From positions 1 through 64,000 of the forward strand of contig NZ_FOHN01000012.1 of the NCBI RefSeq assembly GCF_900111595.1: a DNA stretch of 64,000 nt, given 5' to 3'. Origin of the DNA: [Clostridium] polysaccharolyticum (GTDB taxonomy: Bacteria; Bacillota; Clostridia; Lachnospirales; Lachnospiraceae). The notes below the pieces were generated by a model. The model saw only the letters and a program-made list of their open reading frames with translations. It was not told the DNA's origin and did no database searches. The translations under genes were made by a program, and so were the position numbers. Below, piece by piece: positions 55,054 through 64,000 of the stretch. Each line of letters opens with the position of its first letter. Positions within the stretch are counted from its first letter, which is position 1.

Positions 55054-55809
55054 TTATTTATCAGAAAAAGAAAAGAAATCTAAAAATTCACGAAGCTTTC
55101 CAACTGGAATTTGTCCAGGTGCTGATGCTTCTCCTACTGTTCCAAATGTCATCGCCGAACCAAACACTTCCCCTGTCATCCGGCTTACTGCTCCAAGTTT
55201 TGCCATAGACATAGTAACCACAGGCTTATTAAACCGACTAGCTGCTTTACTTGTTGCACGAAGCAGTGTTGCCACATCCTCAGCAGACTGAGGCATAACC
55301 GCAATTTTCAAAATATCTGCACCTGCCTGTTCCATTTTTCCTAAACGGCTGATTATCTCTTCTTCAGAAGGTGTTTTAAAAAAATCATGATTAGATGCTA
55401 TGATTTTACATCCAGCATTATGTATCATTTCTATATAATATCCTAACTTCTCTTTAGATGAAAATATCTCTAAATCCACCAAATCTACAAATCCAGTTTC
55501 TGCTGCCATTCTATTAAGTTCCAAATACGTTTCTATCTCAAGCTCCTGCTCTCCACCTTCTTTTTTGGTACGAAACGTAAATAACAGAATTTTTTCACCA
55601 AGGATATTTCTTAATGATTTTAATACGGATAATATTGTTTTTTCGGAATCTAAAAACTGTACATAATCTACTCTCCACTCCACTACTTCCACCTTTAATG
55701 GAGCAATTTTTTTTGCCTGTTCAAATATTTCCTCTTGAGTTCTTCCTGTAATCGGAACACATATTTTAGGAGTTCCCGCACCAAATTCTATCTCTCTAAT
55801 CTTTATCAT
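55054..55809 (-). CDS. aroD: 3-dehydroquinate dehydratase, type I
   Basis: A 251-residue class I dehydroquinase of the shikimate pathway, forming 3-dehydroshikimate through a Schiff base. Visible are E-W-R-V-D-Y near 46, catalytic His in S-N-H-D-F, and a Lys in L-K-I-A-V-M; the C-terminal M-T-F-G-T-V-G-E-A-S-A-P-G-Q-I-P is diagnostic. No other aro genes are adjacent. It lies upstream of feoAB in the same direction with only the operator gap between. Confidence 0.93.
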   Translation of the reverse strand: MIKIREIEFGAGTPKICVPITGRTQEEIFEQAKKIAPLKVEVVEWRVDYVQFLDSEKTILSVLKSLRNILGEKILLFTFRTKKEGGEQELEIETYLELNRMAAETGFVDLVDLEIFSSKEKLGYYIEMIHNAGCKIIASNHDFFKTPSEEEIISRLGKMEQAGADILKIAVMPQSAEDVATLLRATSKAASRFNKPVVTMSMAKLGAVSRMTGEVFGSAMTFGTVGEASAPGQIPVGKLREFLDFFSFSDK

Positions 55810-55858
55810 ATAATCCCTCCGTACTATCTTTTCTATATAGAATGATAACAGAAAAATT

Positions 55859-55906
55859 AAAAATATCCAGTCTTATTTTCCCCCCGGTTAAGACTGGATA
55901 TTTTAA
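55859..55906 (-). terminator. terminator of the agr-like operon
   Basis: AAATATCCAGTCTTA pairs with TAAGACTGGATATTT around a loop rich in G (minus strand), followed by T residues. It lies 34 bases after the AgrD-like peptide gene. Confidence 0.88.
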
Positions 55907-55939
55907 TACTTATATTAAATTTTGCAAATCTCTATACAA

Positions 55940-56083
55940 TTAAAATTCACGCAGTTTTTTTACAGATTCTGGTAGTTTTTCCTGATATGCAACCACACAA
56001 CATGCTGAGTTAATATTTTTTCTTGTTATCTGATATCCAATTTTACCGATACTCTTTTCTAATTTTAATATTGAATTTCTCAT
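55940..56083 (-). CDS. AgrD-like cyclic lactone autoinducer precursor (47 aa)
   Basis: A 47-codon gene. The N-terminal half is an amphipathic basic helix (M-R-N-S-I-L-K-L-E-K-S-I-G-K); the core contains N-I-N-S-A-C-C-V-V-A-Y, and the tail E-K-L-P-E-S-V-K-K-L-R-E-F is the Pro/Glu/Leu recognition tail shared by AgrD-type precursors. The signal would be a thiolactone ring closed on one of the two adjacent Cys, an unusual CC choice. ATG 56083 has a strong GGAGGAGG site. It is the last gene after the kinase. The AgrB peptidase needed to process it is not seen nearby. Confidence 0.8.
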   Translation of the reverse strand: MRNSILKLEKSIGKIGYQITRKNINSACCVVAYQEKLPESVKKLREF

Positions 56084-56147
56084 AACTATTACCTCCTCCA
56101 AAAAGCAGCCCTGCTTTTTTAAACCAACTCATGCAACCCCTACACAG

Positions 56148-57443
56148 TTACTTTAAATACAACATAACATCAACTTTAAACACTTTATCCTCATGTCCCA
56201 CATTCATTGTCCCATCATATTTCTGAACGATGGAATTCACATTATTTAATCCGATTCCGTGATGTTCTTTATCTTTATGTGTGGTAGCGATCTTATTATC
56301 GCGATAAACCACTTTTCCATTGAAAGTATTCCAAGTTGCAATAAAAAACATATTCTTACTGTATTTTAAACTTAAAAAAATCTTCCTCCCTTCATTTATC
56401 TGCATATTTGCATTAATTGCATTATCTATAAGATTACCTAGAATCCCAACAATATCCAAGTCCTCTATATTCAGTTCTGTCGGTATCCGGATCTCTTTTT
56501 CAAATTCAATCCCCTTGGCTCTTGCCTGTTCAATCTTATAATTCAAGATACTGTCAATGGCAATATTGCCAGTAGATACAATTGCCTTATCCCCATAAGA
56601 TGCGTCTATAACTTTATGTATATAGTCAATGGCTTCTTTTTTTTCTTCCCTCTTTACAAATGTTTCAATTGCAATCAGATGGTTTTTAATATCATGACGA
56701 ACAGAACGCACGTTTTCATGAGAGCTGTTCATAACTTCCATCTGTTTTAAGTAGCTTTCATTCTGCTGCTGTAACATCATTTTCTGCAGTTTTTCTTCAT
56801 AATAGTTGTTCATAGCATCATACAAAAAGAATACGATAATATTTATGCCTAATAATACAAAAACACTTACTGCAATTAAAACCTGCCTGTCATTTCCCAC
56901 AAGCATAATATTAATGATAATATAAAATGTCCCGATTGGTATAAATAACAATGCAAGCCAGTTACTAACCGGTATATCAACACCTTGCCTCATATGCTTG
57001 AAATTCTCATAAATCAATACAATAATAAAACTGAGAATTCTGCAAAAAATAGTAGCCGCAACAGATGAATAATCATTTTTCCCATAAAAATTATCAAACT
57101 GCAGGTAACCACACAATGCCGCACCTAACAATTCTGTACATGTAATTGTCATAAAAACAGTAATAGCTGCCATTAACCTATTCTTTATAGTTCCTTGGTA
57201 AAGCAGCGCCAATCCATAAAAACTTAGAATGCTGCTTGCCATATTTATAATTATCCGATTAAAAAAAATCATTACAACGGCAATCACACCATAAAACATA
57301 AAATAAGAAATAAGTTCAACATACCACCTGACTCTTCTTTTCCCCATAAAAGTCCGAATAAACTTAAAAACTGTGTAAACATATAAAATGTTAATAACCA
57401 AGCTCATGCTTTCATATCTACTGAGCTGCATCCGAGACACCAT
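56148..57443 (-). CDS. AgrC-like GHKL sensor histidine kinase
   Basis: A 431-residue kinase: six or seven N-terminal helices (about 15-215), then a coiled segment with the phospho-His motif S-V-R-H-D-I-K-N-H-L near 250 and a GHKL ATPase domain (N-box L-I-D-N-A-I-N-A-N, G-I-G-L-N-N-V). This matches AgrC-type receptors of peptide pheromones. It overlaps the response regulator gene by 26 bases and precedes the AgrD-like gene by 64. The start is ATG 57443 or 57431. Confidence 0.85.
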   Translation of the reverse strand: MVSRMQLSRYESMSLVINILYVYTVFKFIRTFMGKRRVRWYVELISYFMFYGVIAVVMIFFNRIIINMASSILSFYGLALLYQGTIKNRLMAAITVFMTITCTELLGAALCGYLQFDNFYGKNDYSSVAATIFCRILSFIIVLIYENFKHMRQGVDIPVSNWLALLFIPIGTFYIIINIMLVGNDRQVLIAVSVFVLLGINIIVFFLYDAMNNYYEEKLQKMMLQQQNESYLKQMEVMNSSHENVRSVRHDIKNHLIAIETFVKREEKKEAIDYIHKVIDASYGDKAIVSTGNIAIDSILNYKIEQARAKGIEFEKEIRIPTELNIEDLDIVGILGNLIDNAINANMQINEGRKIFLSLKYSKNMFFIATWNTFNGKVVYRDNKIATTHKDKEHHGIGLNNVNSIVQKYDGTMNVGHEDKVFKVDVMLYLK

Positions 57444-58152
57444 CCTTCTCTATCTCCAATTGTAATGCCCTTATTCTTTTCCGGTTCATTTGGCTAATAG
57501 GAAGAACTCTGTCATTGGATAATGTCACTTGTCTATACTCGAATTTCACAATATAATTATAATTTACCAGATAGGATTTATGTATATCCAGAAAATTATA
57601 CTGCTTTACTTTTTCATATACATCATCAAGTGTTCCGTAAAATGTACGGGTATCTTCTGTAGTAATAATGTTAATCTTCCTGTTTTCACTTTCAAAATAT
57701 AAAATATTTTTAATAGGAACCTTATAAGAAGCATGTTTAAACTGATACTCAAAATACTGGCTCCCCTTATTAACAATTCGAAGTGCGGTTGTAAACACAC
57801 TATACATTCTTTCATAAGAAACTGGCTTAATCAAAAAATTAAGTGGCCTGATTTGAAACAGCTCCATGGCATAGCTTTCATTCCCCGATATGTAAACTAT
57901 CTGTGTAATATCATTCTGAAGTTCATTTCGAATCTTATAACCAACTTCGACACCACTCATCATTTCTAACTCTATGTCTAAGAAAATAATGTCATATTGT
58001 ACATTTTGATTTAAATATTTATATAATTCTTCTCCCTTATAGAAAACATCAATATCTAATTGTTCTCCACATTCTTTTGCAATTTTCAAAAGCATTTCTT
58101 CTAATCTGGAACATAAAACTGCTTCATCATCACATATTGCTATATGTAACAC
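57418..58152 (-). CDS. LytTR-family (AgrA-like) response regulator
   Basis: A 244-residue regulator: receiver with D-D-E-A near residue 8 and phospho-Asp in I-I-F-L-D-I-E-L-E-M, K in F-L-I-K-P-V, then a LytTR DNA-binding domain (I-L-Y-F-E-S-E-N-R-K-I, F-L-D-I-H-K-S-Y-L-V-N). It starts the operon and probably activates it. The promoter region upstream (58153-58359) is very AT-rich; direct LytTR repeats were not resolved. Confidence 0.88.
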   Translation of the reverse strand: MLHIAICDDEAVLCSRLEEMLLKIAKECGEQLDIDVFYKGEELYKYLNQNVQYDIIFLDIELEMMSGVEVGYKIRNELQNDITQIVYISGNESYAMELFQIRPLNFLIKPVSYERMYSVFTTALRIVNKGSQYFEYQFKHASYKVPIKNILYFESENRKINIITTEDTRTFYGTLDDVYEKVKQYNFLDIHKSYLVNYNYIVKFEYRQVTLSNDRVLPISQMNRKRIRALQLEIEKDGVSDAAQ

Positions 58153-58359
58153 GATACCACCCGTTTCGCTAGAAATTAAATCATTCTCATAGGTATATTA
58201 TACCACAAATTATTAATATTGGATAATAATTTTTAAAGTTTTTTATATTTTTTATAATAAATAACTACCGATTCTATTAATAAAACTAATTATTATGTAG
58301 ATAATTACAACATCTTAAACAATTCTCTTGACAAATTCATATCTATGCAAGATTTGTTT

Positions 58360-59013
58360 CTATCCTCTTTCTTTTCGCAATAATTTTTCCAGTTCTTCTA
58401 CTGTTTCTGCTATATAATCAGCTCCTGCTAAAGAAAGTTCCTCTCCTTGTGCATAACCATAGTTGACACCTATTGCCTTTATTCCAAATTGATGTGCACC
58501 TTCAATATCAAATTTACGGTCCCCAACCATAATAACATCTTCTTTATTTTTAACTCCAAGCTGGCTGCATGCTTTACTTATAATTTCTATCTTAGTAGCA
58601 CTGGTTCCATCTAATTCACTTCCAACAATCACATCAAAATACTTATAAATATCAAAGTACTTACATATCCTTTCCACAAAAACAGCAGGCTTGGAACTTG
58701 CAATAGCTATTTTTTTGTCTCTTAGGGACTCTAGCATTGTAACGATTCCATCATACAGCCTATTTTCTTTCCAGCCTTCTACTTCAAATCTTTCTCGGTA
58801 TTTGGCAACACCTTTTTTGGCATCTTCCTCACTAAACTGATAAAAATGAACGAATGAATCATATAACGGCGGGCCTATAACCTTTTCAAGATTGTCCAGA
58901 TTATCTTCTTTGATTCCAAAGCTGGAGAGTGCGTACTGAAAACTCTTGGTTATTCCTATCTTAGGCTCTGTAAGAGTTCCATCTAAATCAAACAAAATAT
59001 ATTTCCAATTCAA
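58360..59013 (-). CDS. HAD-superfamily hydrolase, phosphoglycolate phosphatase-like
   Basis: A 217-residue HAD phosphatase with F-D-L-D-G-T-L near 8, S-S-K-P near 106, K in A-T-K-I-E-I and G-D-R-K-F-D-I-E-G-A near 168, plus a helical C1 cap. The class includes phosphoglycolate phosphatase, pyrophosphatase and sugar phosphatases; the substrate is not determined. Monocistronic. Confidence 0.82.
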   Translation of the reverse strand: MNWKYILFDLDGTLTEPKIGITKSFQYALSSFGIKEDNLDNLEKVIGPPLYDSFVHFYQFSEEDAKKGVAKYRERFEVEGWKENRLYDGIVTMLESLRDKKIAIASSKPAVFVERICKYFDIYKYFDVIVGSELDGTSATKIEIISKACSQLGVKNKEDVIMVGDRKFDIEGAHQFGIKAIGVNYGYAQGEELSLAGADYIAETVEELEKLLRKERG

Positions 59014-59110
59014 TGATACTTCCTCCGAATCTTACAACAATTTAATGCAACCTGTCCTTTTAGTTTTTTTGCTCACATGGAAACAGCGTGTAACGAAATT
59101 TCCATTAAGT

Positions 59111-59144
59111 AAAAAAACAGGGCAAGTCTTTAAAGGCCTGCCCT
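59111..59144 (-). terminator. terminator of the metY gene
   Basis: AGGGCAGG pairs with CTTGCCCT around the loop and is followed by seven T on the minus strand. Confidence 0.88.
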
Positions 59145-59168
59145 ATTTCCAGCAGCATACATCTGTAC

Positions 59169-60449
59169 TTAAATAGCATTGAGTGCCTGTTCAATATCCT
59201 CTATGATATCCTGGACATTTTCAATTCCCACAGAGAACCGAATTAAATCCGGCTGTACACCCGCTTCCATTAACTGTTCATCTGTCATCTGCCTGTGTGT
59301 ATGGCTTGCTGGATGAAGTACACAAGTACGCGCATCCGCAACATGTGTTACAATAGCAGCTAACTTCAAATTATCCATGAATGTAATGCTCTTTTCACGT
59401 CCGCCTTTTAATCCGAAACAAAGAACACCACAAGTTCCGTTTGGACAATATTTTTTTGCGGTCTCATAATGTGCATCCTGAGGCAATCCAGCGTATTTCA
59501 CCCACGCAATTTTATCATTTGCAGCTAAGTACTCTGCTACCTTCTGAGCATTTTCACAATGTCTTGGTACTCTTAAATGCAATGTTTCAAGACCTAGATT
59601 TAATATAAATGCATTCTGTGGAGACTGTATAGAACCCAAGTCTCTCATAAGCTGTGCTACGGCTTTTTGAATATATGCCATTTTTCCAAACTTCTCGGCA
59701 TAAACAATTCCATGATAAGATTCATCTGGTTCTGTAAGGCCTGGGAATTTTTCTTTGTGTGCTAACCAGTCAAAATTACCACTATCTACAATACATCCAC
59801 CAACTGTTGCAGCATGTCCATCCATATATTTTGTTGTAGAGTGGGTTACAATATCTGCCCCCCATTTAATCGGCTGGCAATTGATTGGAGTAGCAAATGT
59901 ATTATCCACAATTAAAGGTACACCATGTTTATGGGCCAGATTTGCAAATTTTTCAATATCCAGCACTACTAAAGATGGATTGGAAATCGTCTCGGCAAAA
60001 ACGCACTTTGTATTTGGCCGGAATGCCTTTTCAATTTCTTCCACTGAAGCATCTGGATCCACAACCGTACATTCTATCCCAAGTTTTTTCATAGTTACTT
60101 CAAATAAATTAAATGTTCCACCATATAATGCAGATGAACAAACAAAATGATCTCCTGCTTCACAGATATTAAATACCGCATAGAAATTTGCTGACTGTCC
60201 AGAAGAAGTAAGCATGGCTGCAATGCCACCTTCTAATTCTGCAATTTTTCCTGCTACTAAATCATTTGTTGGATTTGCCAGACGAGTATAGAAGTATCCG
60301 TTCTCTTCTAAATCAAATAATTTTCCCATCTGATCACTTGTTTCATATTTAAAAGTTGTACTTTGTACAATCGGAATGACTCTGGACTCTCCTTTTTTGG
60401 GATTATATACACCTTGAACACATTGTGTCTCAATTCTTCTCTGTGACAT
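59169..60449 (-). CDS. metY: O-acetylhomoserine sulfhydrylase / Cys/Met metabolism PLP enzyme
   Basis: A 426-residue enzyme of the Cys/Met gamma-family with N-terminal I-E-T-Q-C-V-Q-G-V-Y-N-P-K-K-G, the PLP-Lys motif T-H-S-T-T-K-Y-M-D-G-H near 206, and C-terminal D-A-R-T-C-V-L-H-P-A-S-T-H-R-Q that distinguishes MetY from cystathionine synthases. It likely makes homocysteine from O-acetylhomoserine and sulfide. Single gene with AGGAGG start. An S-box leader was looked for upstream and not seen. Confidence 0.9.
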   Translation of the reverse strand: MSQRRIETQCVQGVYNPKKGESRVIPIVQSTTFKYETSDQMGKLFDLEENGYFYTRLANPTNDLVAGKIAELEGGIAAMLTSSGQSANFYAVFNICEAGDHFVCSSALYGGTFNLFEVTMKKLGIECTVVDPDASVEEIEKAFRPNTKCVFAETISNPSLVVLDIEKFANLAHKHGVPLIVDNTFATPINCQPIKWGADIVTHSTTKYMDGHAATVGGCIVDSGNFDWLAHKEKFPGLTEPDESYHGIVYAEKFGKMAYIQKAVAQLMRDLGSIQSPQNAFILNLGLETLHLRVPRHCENAQKVAEYLAANDKIAWVKYAGLPQDAHYETAKKYCPNGTCGVLCFGLKGGREKSITFMDNLKLAAIVTHVADARTCVLHPASHTHRQMTDEQLMEAGVQPDLIRFSVGIENVQDIIEDIEQALNAI

Positions 60450-60618
60450 GCTATTCCTCCTACTATGTAAACTATATTAAAACTTATTTGTTCCTATCAT
60501 ATCAAATGTTTCAATCGAATGCAAGGGACAAGGATATTCCTTATTTTATAGCTTGTTTCTCCATGCGAAATAGAGTACAATACACAGCAGGACAATAATA
60601 CACGAAATGAGGGTTGAA

Positions 60619-61668
60619 ATGAGTACAGATTATGGTTTTATTGTAAATGATTTGTTAGACTGGTACGATAAAAATGCAAGGGAGCTGCCTTGGCGAAACC
60701 AGTCCAATCCTTATTTTACATGGGTTTCTGAAATTATGTTACAGCAGACACGGGTAGAAGCCGTAAAAGGATACTTTGCTCGTTTTGTAAAAGCATTCCC
60801 TACAATTAAAGATTTAGCAACGGCCGATCCTGACCAGCTCTTAAAGCTTTGGGAAGGACTTGGATATTACAACCGTGTACGTAATATGCAGAAAGCTGCT
60901 ATTACCGTTGTAGAACAGTATAATGGTGAATTGCCTCGTGATTATCATGCTCTGTTAAAACTTTCTGGCATTGGAACTTATACAGCTGGTGCCATTGCAT
61001 CCATTGCTTATCAGATACCTGTTCCCGCAGTGGATGGTAATGTATTGCGTGTCATCAAACGTCTAACAGGTTCTTACGATGACATAACGCTTCCTAAGGT
61101 CAAAAAAGAACTGGAAGAGGATATGTTGAAAATTATGCCTGCAAAGCATTCAGGAGATTTGAATCAGGCTCTTATGGATTTAGGTGCTACCATCTGCATT
61201 CCCAATGGAAAACCTAATTGCGAACAATGCCCATTAAATAAGAAATGCAAGGCCTTTCAAAAAAACCTTACAGATGAAATACCTGTAAAATCTTCTAAAA
61301 AAAAGAGAACGATCGAAGAAAAAACTATATTTCTGCTTGAGTGCAACGGAAAATACGCACTTCATAAACGATTTGATAAAGGTCTTTTAGCTGGACTATG
61401 GGAGTTTCCCAATATGAATGAAGCTCTCTCCATTGAAAAATTAGAATCTATTCTGTCTGAGCACGGAATTCATGAATATGAACTAGAACTGTTAGGACCT
61501 GGGAAACATATTTTCAGCCATGTACAATGGCATATGATCGGCTACCGAATTCATTTGCCAAAACATGATTTTGAATGGATGGAAGATCTGGTATGGGTGA
61601 CAAAAGACACAATCGCTAAAGAATATGCCATTCCTACTGCCTTTAAAGCGTATACTTCCCAATTATAG
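60619..61668 (+). CDS. mutY: A/G-specific adenine glycosylase
   Basis: A 349-residue base-excision enzyme removing A opposite 8-oxoG. Catalytic Glu in W-V-S-E-I-M-L-Q-Q-T, helix-hairpin-helix L-S-G-I-G-T-Y-T-A-G, Asp in A-V-D-G-N-V-L-R-V, the [4Fe-4S] loop C-I-P-N-G-K-P-N-C-E-Q-C-P-L-N-K-K-C, and a C-terminal NUDIX-like 8-oxoG domain. ATG 60619 with GAGGG is preferred over ATG 60607. Confidence 0.93.
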   Translation: MSTDYGFIVNDLLDWYDKNARELPWRNQSNPYFTWVSEIMLQQTRVEAVKGYFARFVKAFPTIKDLATADPDQLLKLWEGLGYYNRVRNMQKAAITVVEQYNGELPRDYHALLKLSGIGTYTAGAIASIAYQIPVPAVDGNVLRVIKRLTGSYDDITLPKVKKELEEDMLKIMPAKHSGDLNQALMDLGATICIPNGKPNCEQCPLNKKCKAFQKNLTDEIPVKSSKKKRTIEEKTIFLLECNGKYALHKRFDKGLLAGLWEFPNMNEALSIEKLESILSEHGIHEYELELLGPGKHIFSHVQWHMIGYRIHLPKHDFEWMEDLVWVTKDTIAKEYAIPTAFKAYTSQL

Positions 61669-61678
61669 GTATAAAAAA

Positions 61679-61708
61679 TAAGGATTCATCCCATAAGGAG
61701 AATCCTTG
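61679..61708. terminator. bidirectional terminator between mutY and the CAP gene
   Basis: AAGGATTC and GAATCCTT pair across 14 bases, between converging mutY and the CAP-domain gene, with T-rich flanks on both strands. Confidence 0.75.
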
Positions 61709-61719
61709 TTTTATTTATA

Positions 61720-62766
61720 TTAATTGGTAAAAATCTGTACCCAATATGCTCTATTATTCACTGTATAATAACCAATTCCAACTTTTCCATACTTGGAAGA
61801 TAAGATATTTTGTCTGTGACCTGGAGAGTTCATCCATCCCTCCATTACTTCAGCTGGAGTTCTTTGCCCCCAGGCAATATTTTCACCACAGGCAGTATAT
61901 AAAATCTGGTACTCTCCCAAAACAGAATAAAAACTCGTTCCGTCTGGTCTAGTATGATCAAATACTTCCACGATTTCTTCTGCTCTTTTATAAGCAGCAC
62001 TTTCTAGTTTACTTGTTGTTGTAACAGTGGATAAACCTGCTGCCCTGCGTTCTTTATTTACTAAATCAATTACCTGCTGCTGATAGGAACCATTGGACTG
62101 TGTTGTCCCATATTTTGCTTCAGCTGCATTGGAAGATGATCCGTAATATTTTACCTGACTGCTTTCTGTATAAGCACGAACTTTATAAAAATATGTCTTT
62201 CCCTCTGCTAAGTTCTGACTGGTAAAACTGGTTTTTGCAGTAGATGCTATATATTGATAAGAACCACTTTTAGAGTTAGAACGATAGATTCGATAACAGG
62301 TTCCATTGGTAACAGCATTCCATTTCAGGCGAATCCCGTTAGCTGAAGAACTTGCCAATAACCCAGTTACTTTAGATAGATTTCTATTTACAGTTACTGC
62401 GGATGAAAAACTGCTATATATGTTTTTCCTATTCTTTTCCTGATATGCTCTTACTTTATAACTGTATGCTGTATTACCAGAAACAGTCATATCCTTATAT
62501 GTTAATTCTTTTGTAGTCTTTATTTTCTTGTAAGTACCCTTCCCTTTTGTAGCACGGTAAATCTGATATCCAGCTGCCCCCTTCACTTTTGAATATTTAA
62601 GCTGAACTGTTGCTGAGGTTCTGCTTGCCGCTTTTAAAACAGGCTTTTCTAGTGAAGAAGCAGCCTGTACCAGACTTTCTCCAGTTTTCCCATTCCACGA
62701 AATGGAAAAGACAGCCATAATCATTATGATAGACAATGCTCGATATGTCTTTTTAAATTGTTGCAT
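61720..62766 (-). CDS. secreted protein with two fibronectin III-like repeats and a CAP domain
   Basis: A 348-residue extracellular protein: signal peptide about 1-36, two FN3-like modules (about 40-125 and 130-220, each with I-Y-R/Y-K-V-R-A-Y), then a CAP (SCP/PR-1) domain from about 228 (V-N-K-E-R-R-A-A-G-L, F-D-H-T-R-P-D-G, G-E-N-I-A-W-G, W-M-N-S-P-G-H-R-Q-N-I-L). CAP proteins in Firmicutes are wall-associated; function is unclear. It is monocistronic. Confidence 0.87.
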   Translation of the reverse strand: MQQFKKTYRALSIIMIMAVFSISWNGKTGESLVQAASSLEKPVLKAASRTSATVQLKYSKVKGAAGYQIYRATKGKGTYKKIKTTKELTYKDMTVSGNTAYSYKVRAYQEKNRKNIYSSFSSAVTVNRNLSKVTGLLASSSANGIRLKWNAVTNGTCYRIYRSNSKSGSYQYIASTAKTSFTSQNLAEGKTYFYKVRAYTESSQVKYYGSSSNAAEAKYGTTQSNGSYQQQVIDLVNKERRAAGLSTVTTTSKLESAAYKRAEEIVEVFDHTRPDGTSFYSVLGEYQILYTACGENIAWGQRTPAEVMEGWMNSPGHRQNILSSKYGKVGIGYYTVNNRAYWVQIFTN

Positions 62767-62951
62767 AATATCCTCCCTGTTCTCGGTTATTATTTCCCCT
62801 TGCTATGTCTTATACTCCATAACCGCATCAAAATATTAACACATTCTTAATAATTATGCAACATTTTGTTCATAACTTATTTTCCCATTGCTGGTAAAAT
62901 CTGATTATTAACTGCATGTAAAGTAGCGAATGCAAAATTTCCTGCCAGAAT
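62767..62951. other. intergenic region upstream of the CAP gene
   Basis: AT-rich, no gene. GGGAGG precedes the CAP start codon; I see no other strong signal. Confidence 0.4.
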
Positions 62952-62989
62952 AAAAAAAGAGAAAACATATTCAAATATACGTTTTCTCT
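62952..62989 (-). terminator. terminator of ilvC
   Basis: AGAGAAAAC and GTTTTCTCT with an A/T-rich loop, then seven T on the minus strand; 45 bases after the ilvC stop. Confidence 0.88.
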
Positions 62990-63033
62990 TTTCCCTTACA
63001 TATTATAATTTAAACAGCAAAACCATTTTCAAA

Positions 63034-64000
<967 letters not shown>

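Noticed and set aside
60450-60606. SAM (S-box) riboswitch upstream of metY
   Set aside because: The gap to mutY is about 150-170 bases and I found no S-box core or terminator/antiterminator pair.

Overview
The window looks like a chromosomal segment of a low-GC, Gram-positive, strictly anaerobic Clostridia, most likely a gut or rumen member of the Lachnospiraceae. I base this on the AT-rich codon use, strong AGGAGG-type ribosome binding sites, the dgt-dnaG-rpoD-trmK arrangement, stand-alone DUF2325, DUF3793 and DUF5685 proteins, agr-type peptide signalling, a T-box leader and a secreted GH5 cellulase. No species can be named from sequence alone. Almost every gene is on the minus strand; the plus-strand genes are an IS remnant, an FMN reductase-like protein, an amidase-domain protein, mutY and the RNase P RNA.

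Region by region: 1-743 is a decayed IS256-type element. 744-9267 is an accessory area: a lactococcin 972-like secreted peptide whose ribosome binding site faces an ATA instead of ATG, an HD hydrolase, a membrane glycosyltransferase group, a DnaJ/DUF5685 pair, and a bacteriocin locus with two double-glycine leader peptides followed by a membrane protein, an ABC ATPase, an ABC permease and a C39-type exporter, each cut by an internal deletion. 9489-12036 holds two paralogous small sensor-domain proteins and a SEC-C protein. 12169-17699 is a five-gene polyamine operon: basic amino acid decarboxylase, spermidine synthase, agmatinase, carboxynorspermidine dehydrogenase and carboxynorspermidine decarboxylase.

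18127-21706 holds a holin-like protein, an amidase, a transposase-derived gene pair whose catalytic acids look replaced, and an AEC permease. 21784-25475 is a PhoR-PhoB-Na/Pi transporter operon with a good Pho-box candidate at its promoter. 25984-29864 has an FMN reductase-like protein, a hairpin-rich intergenic block, DUF2325, a split ThrE exporter and a DMT permease. 29981-34355 has a CBM2-GH5 cellulase, a two-domain protein whose C-terminal part aligns by eye with NphB-type (ABBA) aromatic prenyltransferases, and an amidase_6 protein. 34550-37309 is a metal-handling group of two G3E GTPases, one with a His/Asp/Cys-rich tandem repeat, plus DUF3793.

37641-44850 is amino-acid biosynthesis: serC-serA, and leuB-ilvD-ilvB behind a T-box leader whose specifier I read as GUA (valine). 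45703-46152 is the RNase P RNA gene with a consensus promoter and terminator. 46186-52648 is the core macromolecular-synthesis cluster (nucleoside kinase, trmK, rpoD, dnaG, dgt). 52700-55809 has feoAB with a palindromic operator candidate, then aroD. 55940-58152 is an agr-like quorum-sensing operon (response regulator, sensor kinase, a 47-residue AgrD-like peptide) with no agrB beside it. 58360-64000 holds a HAD phosphatase, metY, mutY, a secreted CAP protein and ilvC, which runs off the window.

The best leads for new biology are the PCP_red-like/ABBA fusion protein, the double-glycine peptide pair in its deletion-scarred locus, the agrB-less agr operon and the valine-type T-box.
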